A DNA stretch of 64,000 nucleotides. It comes from Halomonas sp. DQ26W (GTDB lineage: Bacteria; Pseudomonadota; Gammaproteobacteria; Pseudomonadales; Halomonadaceae). The DNA is taken from assembly GCF_003339685.1 (NCBI RefSeq), contig NZ_QPKI01000012.1:36528-100527 (forward strand), in the 5' to 3' direction. Below, piece by piece: positions 36,195 through 45,840 of this stretch. A model generated the notes under the pieces. The model ran no database searches and had not been told where the DNA came from. It saw only the letters and a list, made by a program, of their open reading frames with translations. A program made the translations under genes and the position numbers. Each line of letters begins with the position of its first letter. Positions within the stretch are counted from its first letter, which is position 1.

Positions 36195-37235
36195 TCAACG
36201 CTTCTCCCAGCGGCCGGCATCGAGCCGTTCCATTAGTCGCTCGATGCCACCCTCGATCCCTTTCGATATGCCCATTCCCAGCCGCTCACCCATGGGATGG
36301 CGTGTTTCCAGACACATCTTGATCACACGCGCCTCCTCCATGCGAGATACCAGGTATGCCTCGCTGGTACCCAGGGCATCGATCAACCCCTTGTCGAGAG
36401 CATCCCGGCCATACCAGGTTTCGCCGGTAGCAACGGCCTCGATATCCAGCCGCGGGCGACGCTCGGCGACATGGGACTTGAATAACTGATGGATGTTTTC
36501 CAGATCAGCCTTGAACTTCTTCCTGCCCTCTTCGGTATTTTCGCCGAAGACCGTCAGGGTTCTCTTGTACTCGCCGGCAGTCAGCAGTTCGATATCGATA
36601 TCATGCCGTTTGAGCAACCTATGCAGGTTGGGCAGCTGTGCCACTACGCCGATAGACCCCAGGACCGCAAAGGGCGCCGCACGAAGCTGGTCAGCAGCGC
36701 ATGCCATCAGATAGCCACCGCTGGCAGCCACCTTATCGACACAAACCGTGGTCGACAGGCCGGCATCCTTTAGCCGATCCATCTGGGCGGCGGCAAGACC
36801 ATAGGCATGCACCAGGCCGCCGGGCGATTCCAGCCGCACCACTACCTCGTCCCCTTCCGTTGCAGCGGCAATAACAGCCGATATCTCTTCAGCTAGCTGC
36901 CCCACCCCCGATGCCTTGATGTCGCCGTGGAAATCCAGCACCCAGACCGTCTTTCGCAGCGCGTCCGGCTCCTTGCGCCCCTGGCGTCCCTGCACCTTGT
37001 CATCACGCCTGAAAGCCTTTAGCAGGCGCTTGCGAGCACCCGGTTCGCTTGCGGCAATGGCCAGCCGTCGACGCCGGGACTCCTGGCACTGATTCAGCTC
37101 CTCAATACGCAAACGCCGGCGATTGTCGCCATCCCGTCTTACCCGCGCGAAGATGACCACCACAAGCCCCACAAGGAATATCAATACCGCCAGTTGGGCT
37201 GTGAAGCGCCCGATATCCATCAGCCACTCGTTCAC
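36195..37235 (-). CDS. sohB: inner-membrane protease SohB (S49 family)
   Basis: 346 residues from GTG at 37235 with GGAG upstream. An N-terminal membrane segment (about 10-30) is followed by a basic, charged region and the S49 protease core. The nucleophile lies in DKVAASGGYLMACAAD and the catalytic lysine in AGEYKRTLTVFGENTEEGR. SohB is a periplasm-facing peptidase related to signal peptide peptidase A; multicopy sohB relieves degP loss in E. coli. Convergent with the ArsR gene, 14 bp apart. Confidence 0.93.
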   Translation of the reverse strand: MNEWLMDIGRFTAQLAVLIFLVGLVVVIFARVRRDGDNRRRLRIEELNQCQESRRRRLAIAASEPGARKRLLKAFRRDDKVQGRQGRKEPDALRKTVWVLDFHGDIKASGVGQLAEEISAVIAAATEGDEVVVRLESPGGLVHAYGLAAAQMDRLKDAGLSTTVCVDKVAASGGYLMACAADQLRAAPFAVLGSIGVVAQLPNLHRLLKRHDIDIELLTAGEYKRTLTVFGENTEEGRKKFKADLENIHQLFKSHVAERRPRLDIEAVATGETWYGRDALDKGLIDALGTSEAYLVSRMEEARVIKMCLETRHPMGERLGMGISKGIEGGIERLMERLDAGRWEKR

Positions 37236-37379
37236 GTTGCTTTCTCCGCTTCCTGTAGATCAACTCATCCTGACGCCGGCTGACGTCCGGTACAATGCCC
37301 TTGATTAAAACGCATGTTTGAAATACTCTCGATGCGTAGCCTTGCAACCTCTCGACCCGATCACAAAGGAAATCATCGC

Positions 37380-37691
37380 ATGTCCAGTAACACACTCGAC
37401 AAGCTGCAAGACCGTTTCGACCCTCAGGCCGCCAAGGGCATGGATGACGTCTTCCAATTTCATTTCAGTGACAACGGCAGCCACTACCTGGTCATCAAGG
37501 ATGGCAACCTGGCCATTGAAGAGGGCGAACACGACGATCCCTCGGTCAGCCTGAGCATGAGTTCTGACACCCTGAAGGGCGTGATGAACGGTGAGATCAA
37601 TGGCATGACCGCCTTCATGACCGGCAAGCTCAAGGCGACCGGCAACGTCATGCTGGCGACGAAGCTGACAAGCCTGTTCCCGGCTCGCTGA
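37380..37691 (+). CDS. SCP2 sterol-binding domain protein
   Basis: 103 residues from the ATG at 37380, a single SCP2 domain without a signal. LQDRFDPQAAKGMDDVFQFHFSD at the start and the end GKLKATGNVMLATKLTSLF are characteristic. These small proteins bind lipids or fatty acyl ligands. AAGGA lies ten bases upstream. It is convergent with nudC. Confidence 0.85.
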   Translation: MSSNTLDKLQDRFDPQAAKGMDDVFQFHFSDNGSHYLVIKDGNLAIEEGEHDDPSVSLSMSSDTLKGVMNGEINGMTAFMTGKLKATGNVMLATKLTSLFPAR

Positions 37692-37715
37692 CCCGATGCA
37701 CCACGGCAAGGCGAT

Positions 37716-37739
37716 GTGGGTCGCCGCTTTGCGCCCCAC
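37716..37739. terminator. imperfect hairpin between SCP2 gene and nudC
   Basis: GTGGGTCGC (37716-37724) pairs with GCGCCCCAC (37731-37739) except for one T/C mismatch, with loop CGCTTT. It lies between two convergent genes. Confidence 0.4.
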
Positions 37740-37746
37740 GCTGCAT

Positions 37747-38523
37747 TCAGTGAGGGCTATCCTTCACCTCGGCGAGATGCGTCTCGATCAGGGCGCGTGA
37801 AATGGAGTAAGGAGGCGGCAGTTGCGGCAAGCGCTGTGGCATGAACCAGGCAGCATCGGCTATTTCGACACCGTCGATGCGGATTCGGCGGCTCGCGGCC
37901 TCGGCGAAGAAACCCAGCATAAGGGCATGGGGAAACGGCCAGGCCTGACTGCGGTAGTAGCGTATCCGTCCAACCGTCAGGCCTACCTCCTCGAAGATTT
38001 CCCGATGCACGGCCTCCTCGGCAGATTCACCCGGCTCGATGAAACCGGCAAGCGTGGAGAAGCGGCCGGGCGTGTAGCGCGGGCTCCTGGCCAACAGCAT
38101 GGCATTGCCATGCGTCACCAGAGTGATGATGCAGGGGGATATCCTGGGGTAGTTACGCAACCCACAGGCGTCACAATGCATGGCAAATTCACCATCCAAC
38201 CGTACCGAGCCGGCCCCGCAGCGGCCGCAGTAGCGATGGTCACGAAGCCAGGCTGATACCTGCAGGGCCGTGGAAATCAGCGGAAACCAGGACTCGGTCA
38301 GCCTGGCCAGCCAACTCCTTCCATCCGGCCAGTCGTCACAGCCTTGTGTTTCCACAGCCAGCGCCACCGGCTCGTCGTGCCAGTAGCACAGCGGTTGCAT
38401 CGCCGACGTCCAAGCTTGTTCGGGCTGCAGGGGTGTCGCATCCGGTCCGGGTGCGATACGTCCAGCGGCAATCCGAATCACTCGGCCACTGGTCGCTTCG
38501 AGGGGAAGCTCGCGACGCAGCAT
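37747..38523 (-). CDS. nudC: NADH pyrophosphatase / RNA decapping NudC
   Basis: 258 residues. The zinc ribbon is CGRCG ... CDACG (residues about 98-120). The Nudix box is GFIEPGESAEEAVHREIFEEVGL, and the NudC-specific motif SQxWPFPxxLMLGF appears as SQAWPFPHALMLGF. NudC hydrolyses NADH to NMNH and AMP and removes NAD caps from RNA. The ATG overlaps the dnaQ stop (TGATG), so it ends the rnhA-dnaQ operon. Confidence 0.94.
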   Translation of the reverse strand: MLRRELPLEATSGRVIRIAAGRIAPGPDATPLQPEQAWTSAMQPLCYWHDEPVALAVETQGCDDWPDGRSWLARLTESWFPLISTALQVSAWLRDHRYCGRCGAGSVRLDGEFAMHCDACGLRNYPRISPCIITLVTHGNAMLLARSPRYTPGRFSTLAGFIEPGESAEEAVHREIFEEVGLTVGRIRYYRSQAWPFPHALMLGFFAEAASRRIRIDGVEIADAAWFMPQRLPQLPPPYSISRALIETHLAEVKDSPH

Positions 38524-39284
38524 CAGCTCGGCTCTACTGCCGGCCCACTCGCTTCGGCGAGTGTGTCCCAGTGACAGCAGCCCGCTGCCTGGCGGATCTG
38601 CTCGAGTTTTCCCTGGTGGGCACTCAATTCATCCGCAGTGGGGTGCAAGACGCTCAGGCTGCCCGGCGCCAACGACAGTCGACGAATCGACAATTCGCCG
38701 GCCATGGCGTCATCGCTGCGTCGCTCCTCGGCATCCAGAGTCAGTGCTGTCTGGCCGCCGGTCATGGCCAGATACACTTCCGCCAGAATCTCGGCATCGA
38801 GCAGGGCACCATGGAGAACTCGGCGACCGTTGTCGATCTCGTAGCGTTTGCATAGCGCATCGAGGTTGTTGCGCTGCCCCGGATGACGGTCGCGGGCCAA
38901 CCGCAAGGTGTCCAGGATGGAGCAATGCTCCGCTACCGGGCCCAGGCGTGGCTCACGACGCTGGGCGTGAAGCAGCATGAATTCGTGGTCGATGAATCCC
39001 ACGTCGAAGGCCGCGTTATGGATCACCAGTTCGGCTCCGCAAACGAAGTCCCAGAACGCGCCGGCAATCTCGGCGAAGACCGGCTTGTCGTTGAGATCGT
39101 CATTGGTAATACCGTGCACAGCGATGGCTTCGGCCTCGATCTCGCGCTGCGGGTTGATGTATTGATGGTAGGTCTGGCCGGTAAGGCGGCGGTTGACCAG
39201 TTCTACGGCACCGATCTCTATCAGCCGATGGCCTTCCTTGGGATCGATACCGGTTGTTTCCGTATCCAGAACAATCTGACGCAT
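38523..39284 (-). CDS. dnaQ: DNA polymerase III epsilon subunit (proofreading 3'-5' exonuclease)
   Basis: 253 residues from the ATG at 39284. Exo I is VLDTETTGIDP, Exo II VIHNAAFDVGFIDHE and Exo III HGALLDAEILAEVYLAMTGGQ. The C-terminal 60 residues would carry the polymerase-alpha contact, and the hinge region contains a QTALTLD-type beta-clamp motif. It is co-directional with rnhA, whereas the two are divergent in E. coli. The ribosome site is weak. Confidence 0.95.
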   Translation of the reverse strand: MRQIVLDTETTGIDPKEGHRLIEIGAVELVNRRLTGQTYHQYINPQREIEAEAIAVHGITNDDLNDKPVFAEIAGAFWDFVCGAELVIHNAAFDVGFIDHEFMLLHAQRREPRLGPVAEHCSILDTLRLARDRHPGQRNNLDALCKRYEIDNGRRVLHGALLDAEILAEVYLAMTGGQTALTLDAEERRSDDAMAGELSIRRLSLAPGSLSVLHPTADELSAHQGKLEQIRQAAGCCHWDTLAEASGPAVEPS

Positions 39285-39300
39285 GACACTTGACTCACGA

Positions 39301-39786
39301 TTATTTGATGACGATGCCTGGCTTCGAGCGATGGGCATCGATGGCGGCATTGGCCAACGCGTCGGCACGCTCGTTACCGGGGTGGCCGCTATGGCCCTTA
39401 ACCCAGTGCCACTGCATCTGGTGGCGGTTAGCCTCCGCCAGCAATTCTCGCCACAGCTCGGCATTCTTGACCGGCTGACGATTGGCGGTCTTCCAACCGC
39501 GCTTAATCCAGCCGTGGATCCACTCGGTAATGCCCTTGCGCAGGTATTCGGAGTCGGTCCAGAGGTCTACTCTGCATGGCTGCTTGAGCTCTCGCAGCGA
39601 CATGATGGCTGCCATCAGCTCCATGCGATTGTTAGTGGTATTCGGTTCGAAGCCATTGAGGGTCTTTTCGTGCCGACCGCTGCTTAGCAGCGCCCCCCAC
39701 CCTCCCGGCCCCGGGTTTCCCCGGCATGCCCCATCGGTGTATATGGTGACGCTGGGTAACGAATTGCCCTGTTCGGTATCACTCAA
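39301..39786 (-). CDS. rnhA: ribonuclease HI
   Basis: 161 residues with a TTG start at 39786 overlapping the yafS end; no ATG is available upstream or nearby. Catalytic residues are seen in [15 protein letters not shown] (Asp), NNRMELMA (Glu), [11 protein letters not shown] (Asp) and GNERADALA (Asp). It removes RNA from RNA-DNA hybrids. The gloB-yafS-rnhA-dnaQ neighbourhood matches E. coli. Confidence 0.95.
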   Translation of the reverse strand: MSDTEQGNSLPSVTIYTDGACRGNPGPGGWGALLSSGRHEKTLNGFEPNTTNNRMELMAAIMSLRELKQPCRVDLWTDSEYLRKGITEWIHGWIKRGWKTANRQPVKNAELWRELLAEANRHQMQWHWVKGHSGHPGNERADALANAAIDAHRSKPGIVIK

Positions 39787-40567
39787 CCTCGGCGGTCCTC
39801 TTGCTGGAATCTTCTACTGCGGGACGCCCGACCCGGGAAGCATGACCCAGCGAATTACCGCCCAATGCCCCACCGAGGCGAAGGAGGGGTCGCTGAACCT
39901 GAGCCAGTTTTGATCTGCGTCGCGCGCGAATGATGTAACTGTCCCCCAGAGGCACGTTATGCCGTCGCCCCAGGGTCTCCAGTGTGGCATTGCCCGGCAT
40001 ACTTCCTGGGAGATGAAAGCCGCAGTAGTCTACCCGTTCGATTCGAAAATCCACAAATGCCAGCCAGTCGCGCAATTTTGCCGGTGTCCGCCATTGCCCG
40101 CGCCATGGTAGTCGGCGCCGACGACTTGGGGAGATGCGTGACATCCCAGCCAAACCAAGCGGGGCCCAGCCGAAAATGATCAGGCAGCCATCGTCACCTG
40201 TGAGCCGCGCGGCCTCATGCAACAGCCGGTGGGGATTCGGCACGACTTCCAGCAGATGGTGAATGATTACCAGTTGCAGACTTTCATCGGGCAGTGCCAT
40301 TGCATCGGGTGGGCAGACCAGGGTGGACGGCTGCTCGGCCAGATCTGCGGTCGGCGCCCAACGCATACTGTGACGAATGGGCGACATGTCGGCCAGGGTG
40401 GGACCCATGCCGAGCTCCAGACTGTGCAGACCATGTAGACGCTCACAGACAGGCCCCAGGCAGGCGCGTTCGGCACGCCAGTGAGCGACGCCATCGGGAC
40501 TCGACCAGTAGCGGCGCCCTTCGTGGAACAGTTGAGCTAGAGCCAGCAGGTCCTGTGGGTTTGACAT
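39779..40567 (-). CDS. yafS: YafS-like SAM-dependent methyltransferase
   Basis: 262 residues. A class I methyltransferase core is recognisable in the middle ([13 protein letters not shown] near residue 45; [24 protein letters not shown] and [11 protein letters not shown] later), although the glycine-rich SAM loop is imperfect. The place between gloB and rnhA identifies it with E. coli YafS. Function is unknown. GGAGG lies 13 bases upstream of the ATG. Confidence 0.8.
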   Translation of the reverse strand: MSNPQDLLALAQLFHEGRRYWSSPDGVAHWRAERACLGPVCERLHGLHSLELGMGPTLADMSPIRHSMRWAPTADLAEQPSTLVCPPDAMALPDESLQLVIIHHLLEVVPNPHRLLHEAARLTGDDGCLIIFGWAPLGLAGMSRISPSRRRRLPWRGQWRTPAKLRDWLAFVDFRIERVDYCGFHLPGSMPGNATLETLGRRHNVPLGDSYIIRARRRSKLAQVQRPLLRLGGALGGNSLGHASRVGRPAVEDSSKRTAEVE

Positions 40568-40666
40568 CGACTACAACACCCTCCATTATCACCGGTTTTG
40601 CAGGCGATTTATAGAAAAATGGCAGCGATTGGCCGCCATGGCAATGGCTCTCGGCTCCACTACTAG

Positions 40667-40704
40667 CATCGATATGCAGTGCAACGAAACGATGTGTATC
40701 GATG
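40667..40704. repeat. inverted repeat in the yafS-gloB gap
   Basis: CATCGATA (40667-40674) and TATCGATG (40697-40704) form an 8-bp inverted repeat separated by 22 bp in a 208-bp divergent promoter region. Possible two-site operator or hairpin. Confidence 0.4.
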
Positions 40705-40775
40705 GTGCGGCTCGCGAAGGAACAGCTCTGCACCCTGAAAACACCGGTTGACGACGCGACGAGGACGTTAAGCCT

Positions 40776-41543
40776 ATGCTGAGCGTGACACCGATTCCCG
40801 CATTTGGCGACAACTATATATGGCTAATGCGCCAAGACACGAGCCCCGATGTCTGCATAGTGGACCCCGGCGATGCTGCCCCGGTCATTCAGATATTGGA
40901 GCGGGATAATTTGAATCTCGCCTGTGTTCTCATTACCCATCATCATCATGATCACGTCGGCGGCCTTGCCGAACTGATCGAACGTTACTCGCCTCACGTC
41001 ATCGGCCCCCGCAATCCACAGATAGCAGGGATCGATGAGCGCGTCGGCGAAAATGACACCTGCCGTGTCATGGGGCGCCTATTCGACGTCGTGGAGGTGC
41101 CGGGGCACACTCTGGACCATATCGCCTTCTTCACCCCTGGCATCCCTCCCATGCTGTTCTGTGGCGACACCCTGTTTTCGGCCGGTTGTGGCCGGCTGTT
41201 TGAAGGCACGCCGGAACAGATGCTTCACGCCCTGCAGGCTCTCTGCAAGTTGCCCGACGACACCCTGATCTTCGCCGCCCACGAATATACCCAAGCCAAT
41301 CTGGCGTTTGCCAGTGCCGCCGACCCGAACAATCCCGACGTGGCGGCGGCACTCAAGGAGACCCAGCGCGCCAGGGAACTCGATCGGCCGACCCTGCCCA
41401 GCAACCTGGGCCGCGAGAAGCGGATCAACCCCTTTCTGCGCTTTGCCGACCCCGAGGTGCGCGCTACCGCCTCGCGGCATGGCGATACCGATAGCGACCA
41501 GGCCACCTTTGCCACTCTGCGGGCCTGGAAAGACAATTTCTGA
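40776..41543 (+). CDS. gloB: hydroxyacylglutathione hydrolase (glyoxalase II)
   Basis: 255 residues. The metallo-beta-lactamase motif THHHHDHVGG is present near residue 55, with further metal ligands at VEVPGHTLDHIAF and FCGDTLFSAGCGRLFEG. It hydrolyses S-lactoylglutathione to lactate in methylglyoxal detoxification. The C-terminal glutathione-binding part contains NLGREKRINPFLR. It starts the gloB-mltD-yejABEF run. Confidence 0.96.
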   Translation: MLSVTPIPAFGDNYIWLMRQDTSPDVCIVDPGDAAPVIQILERDNLNLACVLITHHHHDHVGGLAELIERYSPHVIGPRNPQIAGIDERVGENDTCRVMGRLFDVVEVPGHTLDHIAFFTPGIPPMLFCGDTLFSAGCGRLFEGTPEQMLHALQALCKLPDDTLIFAAHEYTQANLAFASAADPNNPDVAAALKETQRARELDRPTLPSNLGREKRINPFLRFADPEVRATASRHGDTDSDQATFATLRAWKDNF

Positions 41544-41612
41544 TTTTCGACACATCCCATGGAAGCCTGGCGGCACCCCGTCACGCCGCCACAGCGACCT
41601 GAAGGAGAACGC

Positions 41613-42770
41613 ATGACTTACCTTACAGCTCGACGAAGGACCTTAGGCCTCGTCAGCAGCCTTGCCCTGTTCGGAGCCCTGGCTGCCGGCGCACAAAGTC
41701 AGGCTGCCCCCCATCCTGGTGTCAGTAACACGCTTTCGACGACCCATTTCTGGAATGATCTCCAACTGGATTTTCTTCCTGGCAACACCTGGGAGCGGTT
41801 GCGAGACAATCTGCAATGGCAGGATCGAAGCCATGATGCGCGCGTCCAGCACTGGATCGATCACTATCGCGCCAATCCGCACAACGTGATCGCGATCATC
41901 GAGCGCGCTCGCCCTTGGATGGCCTGGATCAACGAAAAAGTGGAAATCCGTGGCCTGCCGGGTGAAATAGCCTTGATCCCCTTCGTGGAGAGTTCGTTTG
42001 ACCCCACGGCGCGCAGCCATCGCGGCGCTGCCGGACTCTGGCAGTTCATGCCCGGCACGGGTGATGCCCTGGGCCTGAGCCGTCGCAATGGCTACGACGG
42101 TCGTCTCGATGTCGTTGCCTCGACCGAAGCCGCCCTTGACTATATCGAGCTACAGGCCGATCAGTGGTATGAGGGTGACCTCGAGCTCTCCCTTGCTGCC
42201 TACAACGCCGGAGCCGGCACCGTGAACCGTGCGCGGCATGCTGCCAACGCCCGTGGGGAGCCCACGGACTACTGGCATCTCCAATTGCCCAATGAAACTA
42301 TGCACTATCTGCCAAAACTCAATGCCATCGCTGCCATCGTCGCCGACCCCGACGCACACGGCATCGACTTGCCAGACATCGATGACGCACCGGCCTTCGC
42401 CAAGGTAGCGGTCGAGGCACCGATCAACCTTGGTCAGCTCGCCACCATGACAGGCGTGGACCGGGCTGAACTGTCGGCCCTCAACCCCGGGCTGACCAAT
42501 GGCAGCGCCAACCCCGCCACTGGTGAAGTGGTACTGGTACCGATCGAGTATGAAGAAGTTGTCCTGGCCCACTTGACGACCCCGGCATCCGCGTACCCCG
42601 ACACCGGAGTGGAGCAGCATGTCGTTGCCCGGGGAGACAGCCTCTCGTCCATTGCCGCCCTGCATGGCAGCAGCGTGGAAGAGATCCGCCGACATAACGG
42701 GCTCAACGGGGATTTGATTCATGAAGGGCAGCGCCTGGAGATTCCCCGGCGGAGCCTGGCCTCACGCTGA
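41613..42770 (+). CDS. mltD: membrane-bound lytic murein transglycosylase MltD
   Basis: 385 residues from the ATG at 41613 with GAAGGAG upstream. A signal sequence covers about residues 8-32, apparently without a lipobox. The SLT domain has the catalytic Glu126 in LIPFVESSFDP, then SHRGAAGLWQFMPGTG and the AAYNAGAG motif. One LysM repeat ends the protein (QHVVARGDSLSSIAALHGSSVEEIRRHN); E. coli MltD has two. It cuts glycan strands of peptidoglycan. yejA begins 107 bp downstream. Confidence 0.93.
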   Translation: MTYLTARRRTLGLVSSLALFGALAAGAQSQAAPHPGVSNTLSTTHFWNDLQLDFLPGNTWERLRDNLQWQDRSHDARVQHWIDHYRANPHNVIAIIERARPWMAWINEKVEIRGLPGEIALIPFVESSFDPTARSHRGAAGLWQFMPGTGDALGLSRRNGYDGRLDVVASTEAALDYIELQADQWYEGDLELSLAAYNAGAGTVNRARHAANARGEPTDYWHLQLPNETMHYLPKLNAIAAIVADPDAHGIDLPDIDDAPAFAKVAVEAPINLGQLATMTGVDRAELSALNPGLTNGSANPATGEVVLVPIEYEEVVLAHLTTPASAYPDTGVEQHVVARGDSLSSIAALHGSSVEEIRRHNGLNGDLIHEGQRLEIPRRSLASR

Positions 42771-42877
42771 TACCTATATCATGAAATACGACTGTAGAGG
42801 TTTACAAGAACCGGAAGGCCTGAGACCTTAAGGCGGCACCCTGCCTGTCGGGGCATGTTTCAGCAAGGATGTCATCG

Positions 42878-44713
42878 ATGCGGTTCGTCTATCGTTACCT
42901 CTTCTTAACTGCCATCGCCATGGGCTGGGTTCCGTCGACACTCGCCAACGAGCACGACGCGATTCGCACGGTTCATGGCCTTGCTCTCTACGACGAACCG
43001 GCCTTGGGTAAGGACTTTACCCATTTCCCCTACGTCAATCCCCATGCGCCCAAGGGGGGAAGCTTGACCAGGGCTGCCGTAGGCAGCAGCTTCGATTCGA
43101 CCAATCCGTTCATCATCCGCGGCACGCCCGCCATCGGCATCGGCGAAATCTACGACACACTACTGGTGGAAAACGTCGATGAGCCATTCAGCGTCTACGG
43201 CCTGCTGGCCCGAGGCATGCGCCTCGACCCAGACCGTTTCTGGATCGAATTCGACCTGCGCCCCGAGGCGCGCTTCCACGATGGCAAGCCCATCACTGCA
43301 GAGGACGTGGTCTTCAGCTTCAAACTGCTGGTAGAGGAAGGCAACCCATTCTACCGAGGCTATTACGCCGATGTGGAGAGCGTCGAAGCGTTGGACCACG
43401 ATACTGTGCGCTTCGAGTTCGCCACCAACCACTCCCGCGAGCTGCCCCTGATCGTCGGCCAGTTGCCGATCCTGCCAAAGCACTATTGGGAGGAGCACGA
43501 CTTCAGCGCTCCGACCCTGGCACGCCATCCGGGTTCCGGCCCCTACCGTCTCGCTGACGTCGAACCCGGCCGCCGCATCGTCTACGAGCGAGTAGCGGAC
43601 TATTGGGGCGCCCAACTACCCGTCAATCGCGGACGGCACAATATCGATCGACTGATCTACGATTACTACCGAGATCGGGATATCGCCTGGGAGGCCTTCA
43701 AGGCAGGCATCATGGACTATCGTACCGATGCCCGGGCCGCCACCTGGGCCATCGGCTACGACTTTCCCGCCTACAATGACGGCTTGGTGAAACGGATCAG
43801 TGTGCCGGACGGCCAGCCTTCACGTATGCAGGCCTTCGTCTTCAACCTGCGACAGGAAAAGTTTCAGGACGCTCGAGTACGTGAAGCCCTCAACCTCACC
43901 TTCGATTTCCCTTGGCTCAACGCTAACATCTTCTACGACTCGTACCGTCGAACAGAGAGCTACTTCCAGAACTCCGAGATGGCGGCCGAAGGGCTGCCGA
44001 GTGAGGCGGAACTCGCCCTGCTCGACCCGCATCGTGACGCCTTGCCCGAGCGAGTCTTCGATAGTGAGCTGCCCATCGATCACCCGACAGAGCTGCGCGA
44101 GCGCCTGCGACAGGCCTACGAACTGCTGCTGGAGGCGGGCTATGAGGTTCGGGATGGCGTCCTGGTGGACGGCGAAAGCGGTCGCCCGTTGTCCGTCGAG
44201 GTCATGCTGTTCGACAGCGGTTTGGAGCGGGTCGTACAACCTATGCTGCGCAACATGTCACGCCTCGGCATTCAGGGCGGCCTACGTATCGTCGACATCA
44301 ACCAGTACCTCAACCGCCTGAGAAGCTTCGACTTCGAGATCATCACCGGCCAGTTCCCTCAATCAAACAACCCCGGCAACGAACAGCGCGAATTCTGGAC
44401 CAGCGACTTCGCCGAGAGTCCCCAAAGCCGTAACCTGATGGGGTTGCAAAGCCCGGTGGTCGATGACCTGGTCGGGCGCCTGATTCGAACTGACAGTCGG
44501 CACGAGCTCAATACGGCTGCTCGCGCACTGGACCGAGTCCTGCGATGGAACTTCATTACCATTCCACATTACCATTCCGGCGAGACGCGAATTGCCATCT
44601 GGGACAAGTTCGGCTACCCCGAACCTTTCCCCAAGTACGGATTCGACCTGTCTGCCTGGTGGGTTGAAAGTGAGCGAGAAGAAGAGATCAATCGTCGTCT
44701 TCGCCGCCGATAG
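42878..44713 (+). CDS. yejA: YejA-like peptide-binding protein of ABC transporter
   Basis: 611 residues from the ATG at 42878, which AAGG precedes by nine bases; an ATG three codons earlier is too close to that site. A signal peptide ends at about residue 23 (STLA). HGLALYDEPALGKDFTHFPYVNPHAPKGG is the YejA-type start of mature SBP_bac_5. The peptide-binding fold continues to the end (DKFGYPEPFPKYGFDLSAWW). It delivers oligopeptides, microcin C-like compounds or peptidoglycan peptides to YejBE. Confidence 0.9.
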   Translation: MRFVYRYLFLTAIAMGWVPSTLANEHDAIRTVHGLALYDEPALGKDFTHFPYVNPHAPKGGSLTRAAVGSSFDSTNPFIIRGTPAIGIGEIYDTLLVENVDEPFSVYGLLARGMRLDPDRFWIEFDLRPEARFHDGKPITAEDVVFSFKLLVEEGNPFYRGYYADVESVEALDHDTVRFEFATNHSRELPLIVGQLPILPKHYWEEHDFSAPTLARHPGSGPYRLADVEPGRRIVYERVADYWGAQLPVNRGRHNIDRLIYDYYRDRDIAWEAFKAGIMDYRTDARAATWAIGYDFPAYNDGLVKRISVPDGQPSRMQAFVFNLRQEKFQDARVREALNLTFDFPWLNANIFYDSYRRTESYFQNSEMAAEGLPSEAELALLDPHRDALPERVFDSELPIDHPTELRERLRQAYELLLEAGYEVRDGVLVDGESGRPLSVEVMLFDSGLERVVQPMLRNMSRLGIQGGLRIVDINQYLNRLRSFDFEIITGQFPQSNNPGNEQREFWTSDFAESPQSRNLMGLQSPVVDDLVGRLIRTDSRHELNTAARALDRVLRWNFITIPHYHSGETRIAIWDKFGYPEPFPKYGFDLSAWWVESEREEEINRRLRRR

Positions 44714-44762
44714 GCCGTGCGGGTACCTCAGTTAATGCTGCTTTCACAAGGATGAACCCATC

Positions 44763-45836
44763 GTGAGCCGCTACATCCTGCGCCGACTGCTGCTGATGAT
44801 CCCTACCATGATTGGGATCATGCTGCTCAACTTCATCATCGTCCAGGCCGCACCTGGCGGCCCTATCGATCAGATGATGGCGCGTTTCGAAGGCATGGAC
44901 GCCATGTCCAGTACCCGCCTGGATACTGGAGGCGGCGACGTTGTGGTCCGCGACGAATCCCGCGGCGCACGCGGTGTGGACCCACGTTTTATCGAGCAAC
45001 TCGAGCAACAATTCGGTTTCGACAAGCCGGCCCATATCCGCTTTCTAGGCATGATGCGCGACTACGCCACCTTTGATTTTGGCAATAGCTTCTTCCGTGA
45101 CCGGCCTGTCGTCGAACTGATGATCGAGCGGCTGCCAGTATCGATATCGCTTGGCCTCTGGACCACTCTTCTCGTGTATCTGATATCGATTCCCCTCGGC
45201 ATACGCAAAGCACTGCATCACGGTTCACGCTTCGATGTCTGGACCTCGGGGCTGGTAATCGTGGGCTACGCCATCCCTGGATTCCTGTTTGCCATCCTGC
45301 TCATCGTGCTGTTTGCCGGAGGTAGCTACTGGGACTGGTTCCCACTGCGCGGCCTCACTTCGCCAGACTTCCACGAACTCTCGACATGGGGCAAGATCAA
45401 GGATTACTTCTGGCACATTACCCTGCCGGTGGTGGCCATGACCATCGGCAGCTTTGCCACCCTGACCATGCTGACCAAGAACAGTTTCCTCGACGAGATC
45501 CACAAGCAGTACGTACTTACCGCCCGCGCCAAGGGTGCCAGCGACCGCCGCACCCTCTATGGACATGTGTTTCGCAATGCCATGCTGATCATCATTGCCG
45601 GCCTGCCCGGGGCCCTCATTACGATCTTTTTCACCGGTTCGCTGCTGATCGAGGTGATTTTTTCGCTGGAGGGCCTGGGGCTGCTGGGGTTCGAGGCGGT
45701 GATGCAGCGTGACTACCCGGTGATCTTCGGCACGCTTTTCCTCTATACCCTGATCGGGCTGATCCTCAAGCTGATTTCCGACCTCACCTATGTCTGGGTG
45801 GATCCACGCATCGATTTCGAGACTCGGGAGTCCTGA
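44763..45836 (+). CDS. yejB: ABC transporter permease YejB
   Basis: 357 residues from GTG at 44763. The N terminus [36 protein letters not shown] and the long soluble loop (residues 40-95) are usual for YejB. Six helices are predicted. The ATPase-contact loop is [31 protein letters not shown]. It pairs with YejE. Confidence 0.94.
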   Translation: MSRYILRRLLLMIPTMIGIMLLNFIIVQAAPGGPIDQMMARFEGMDAMSSTRLDTGGGDVVVRDESRGARGVDPRFIEQLEQQFGFDKPAHIRFLGMMRDYATFDFGNSFFRDRPVVELMIERLPVSISLGLWTTLLVYLISIPLGIRKALHHGSRFDVWTSGLVIVGYAIPGFLFAILLIVLFAGGSYWDWFPLRGLTSPDFHELSTWGKIKDYFWHITLPVVAMTIGSFATLTMLTKNSFLDEIHKQYVLTARAKGASDRRTLYGHVFRNAMLIIIAGLPGALITIFFTGSLLIEVIFSLEGLGLLGFEAVMQRDYPVIFGTLFLYTLIGLILKLISDLTYVWVDPRIDFETRES

Positions 45837-45840
45837 ACCA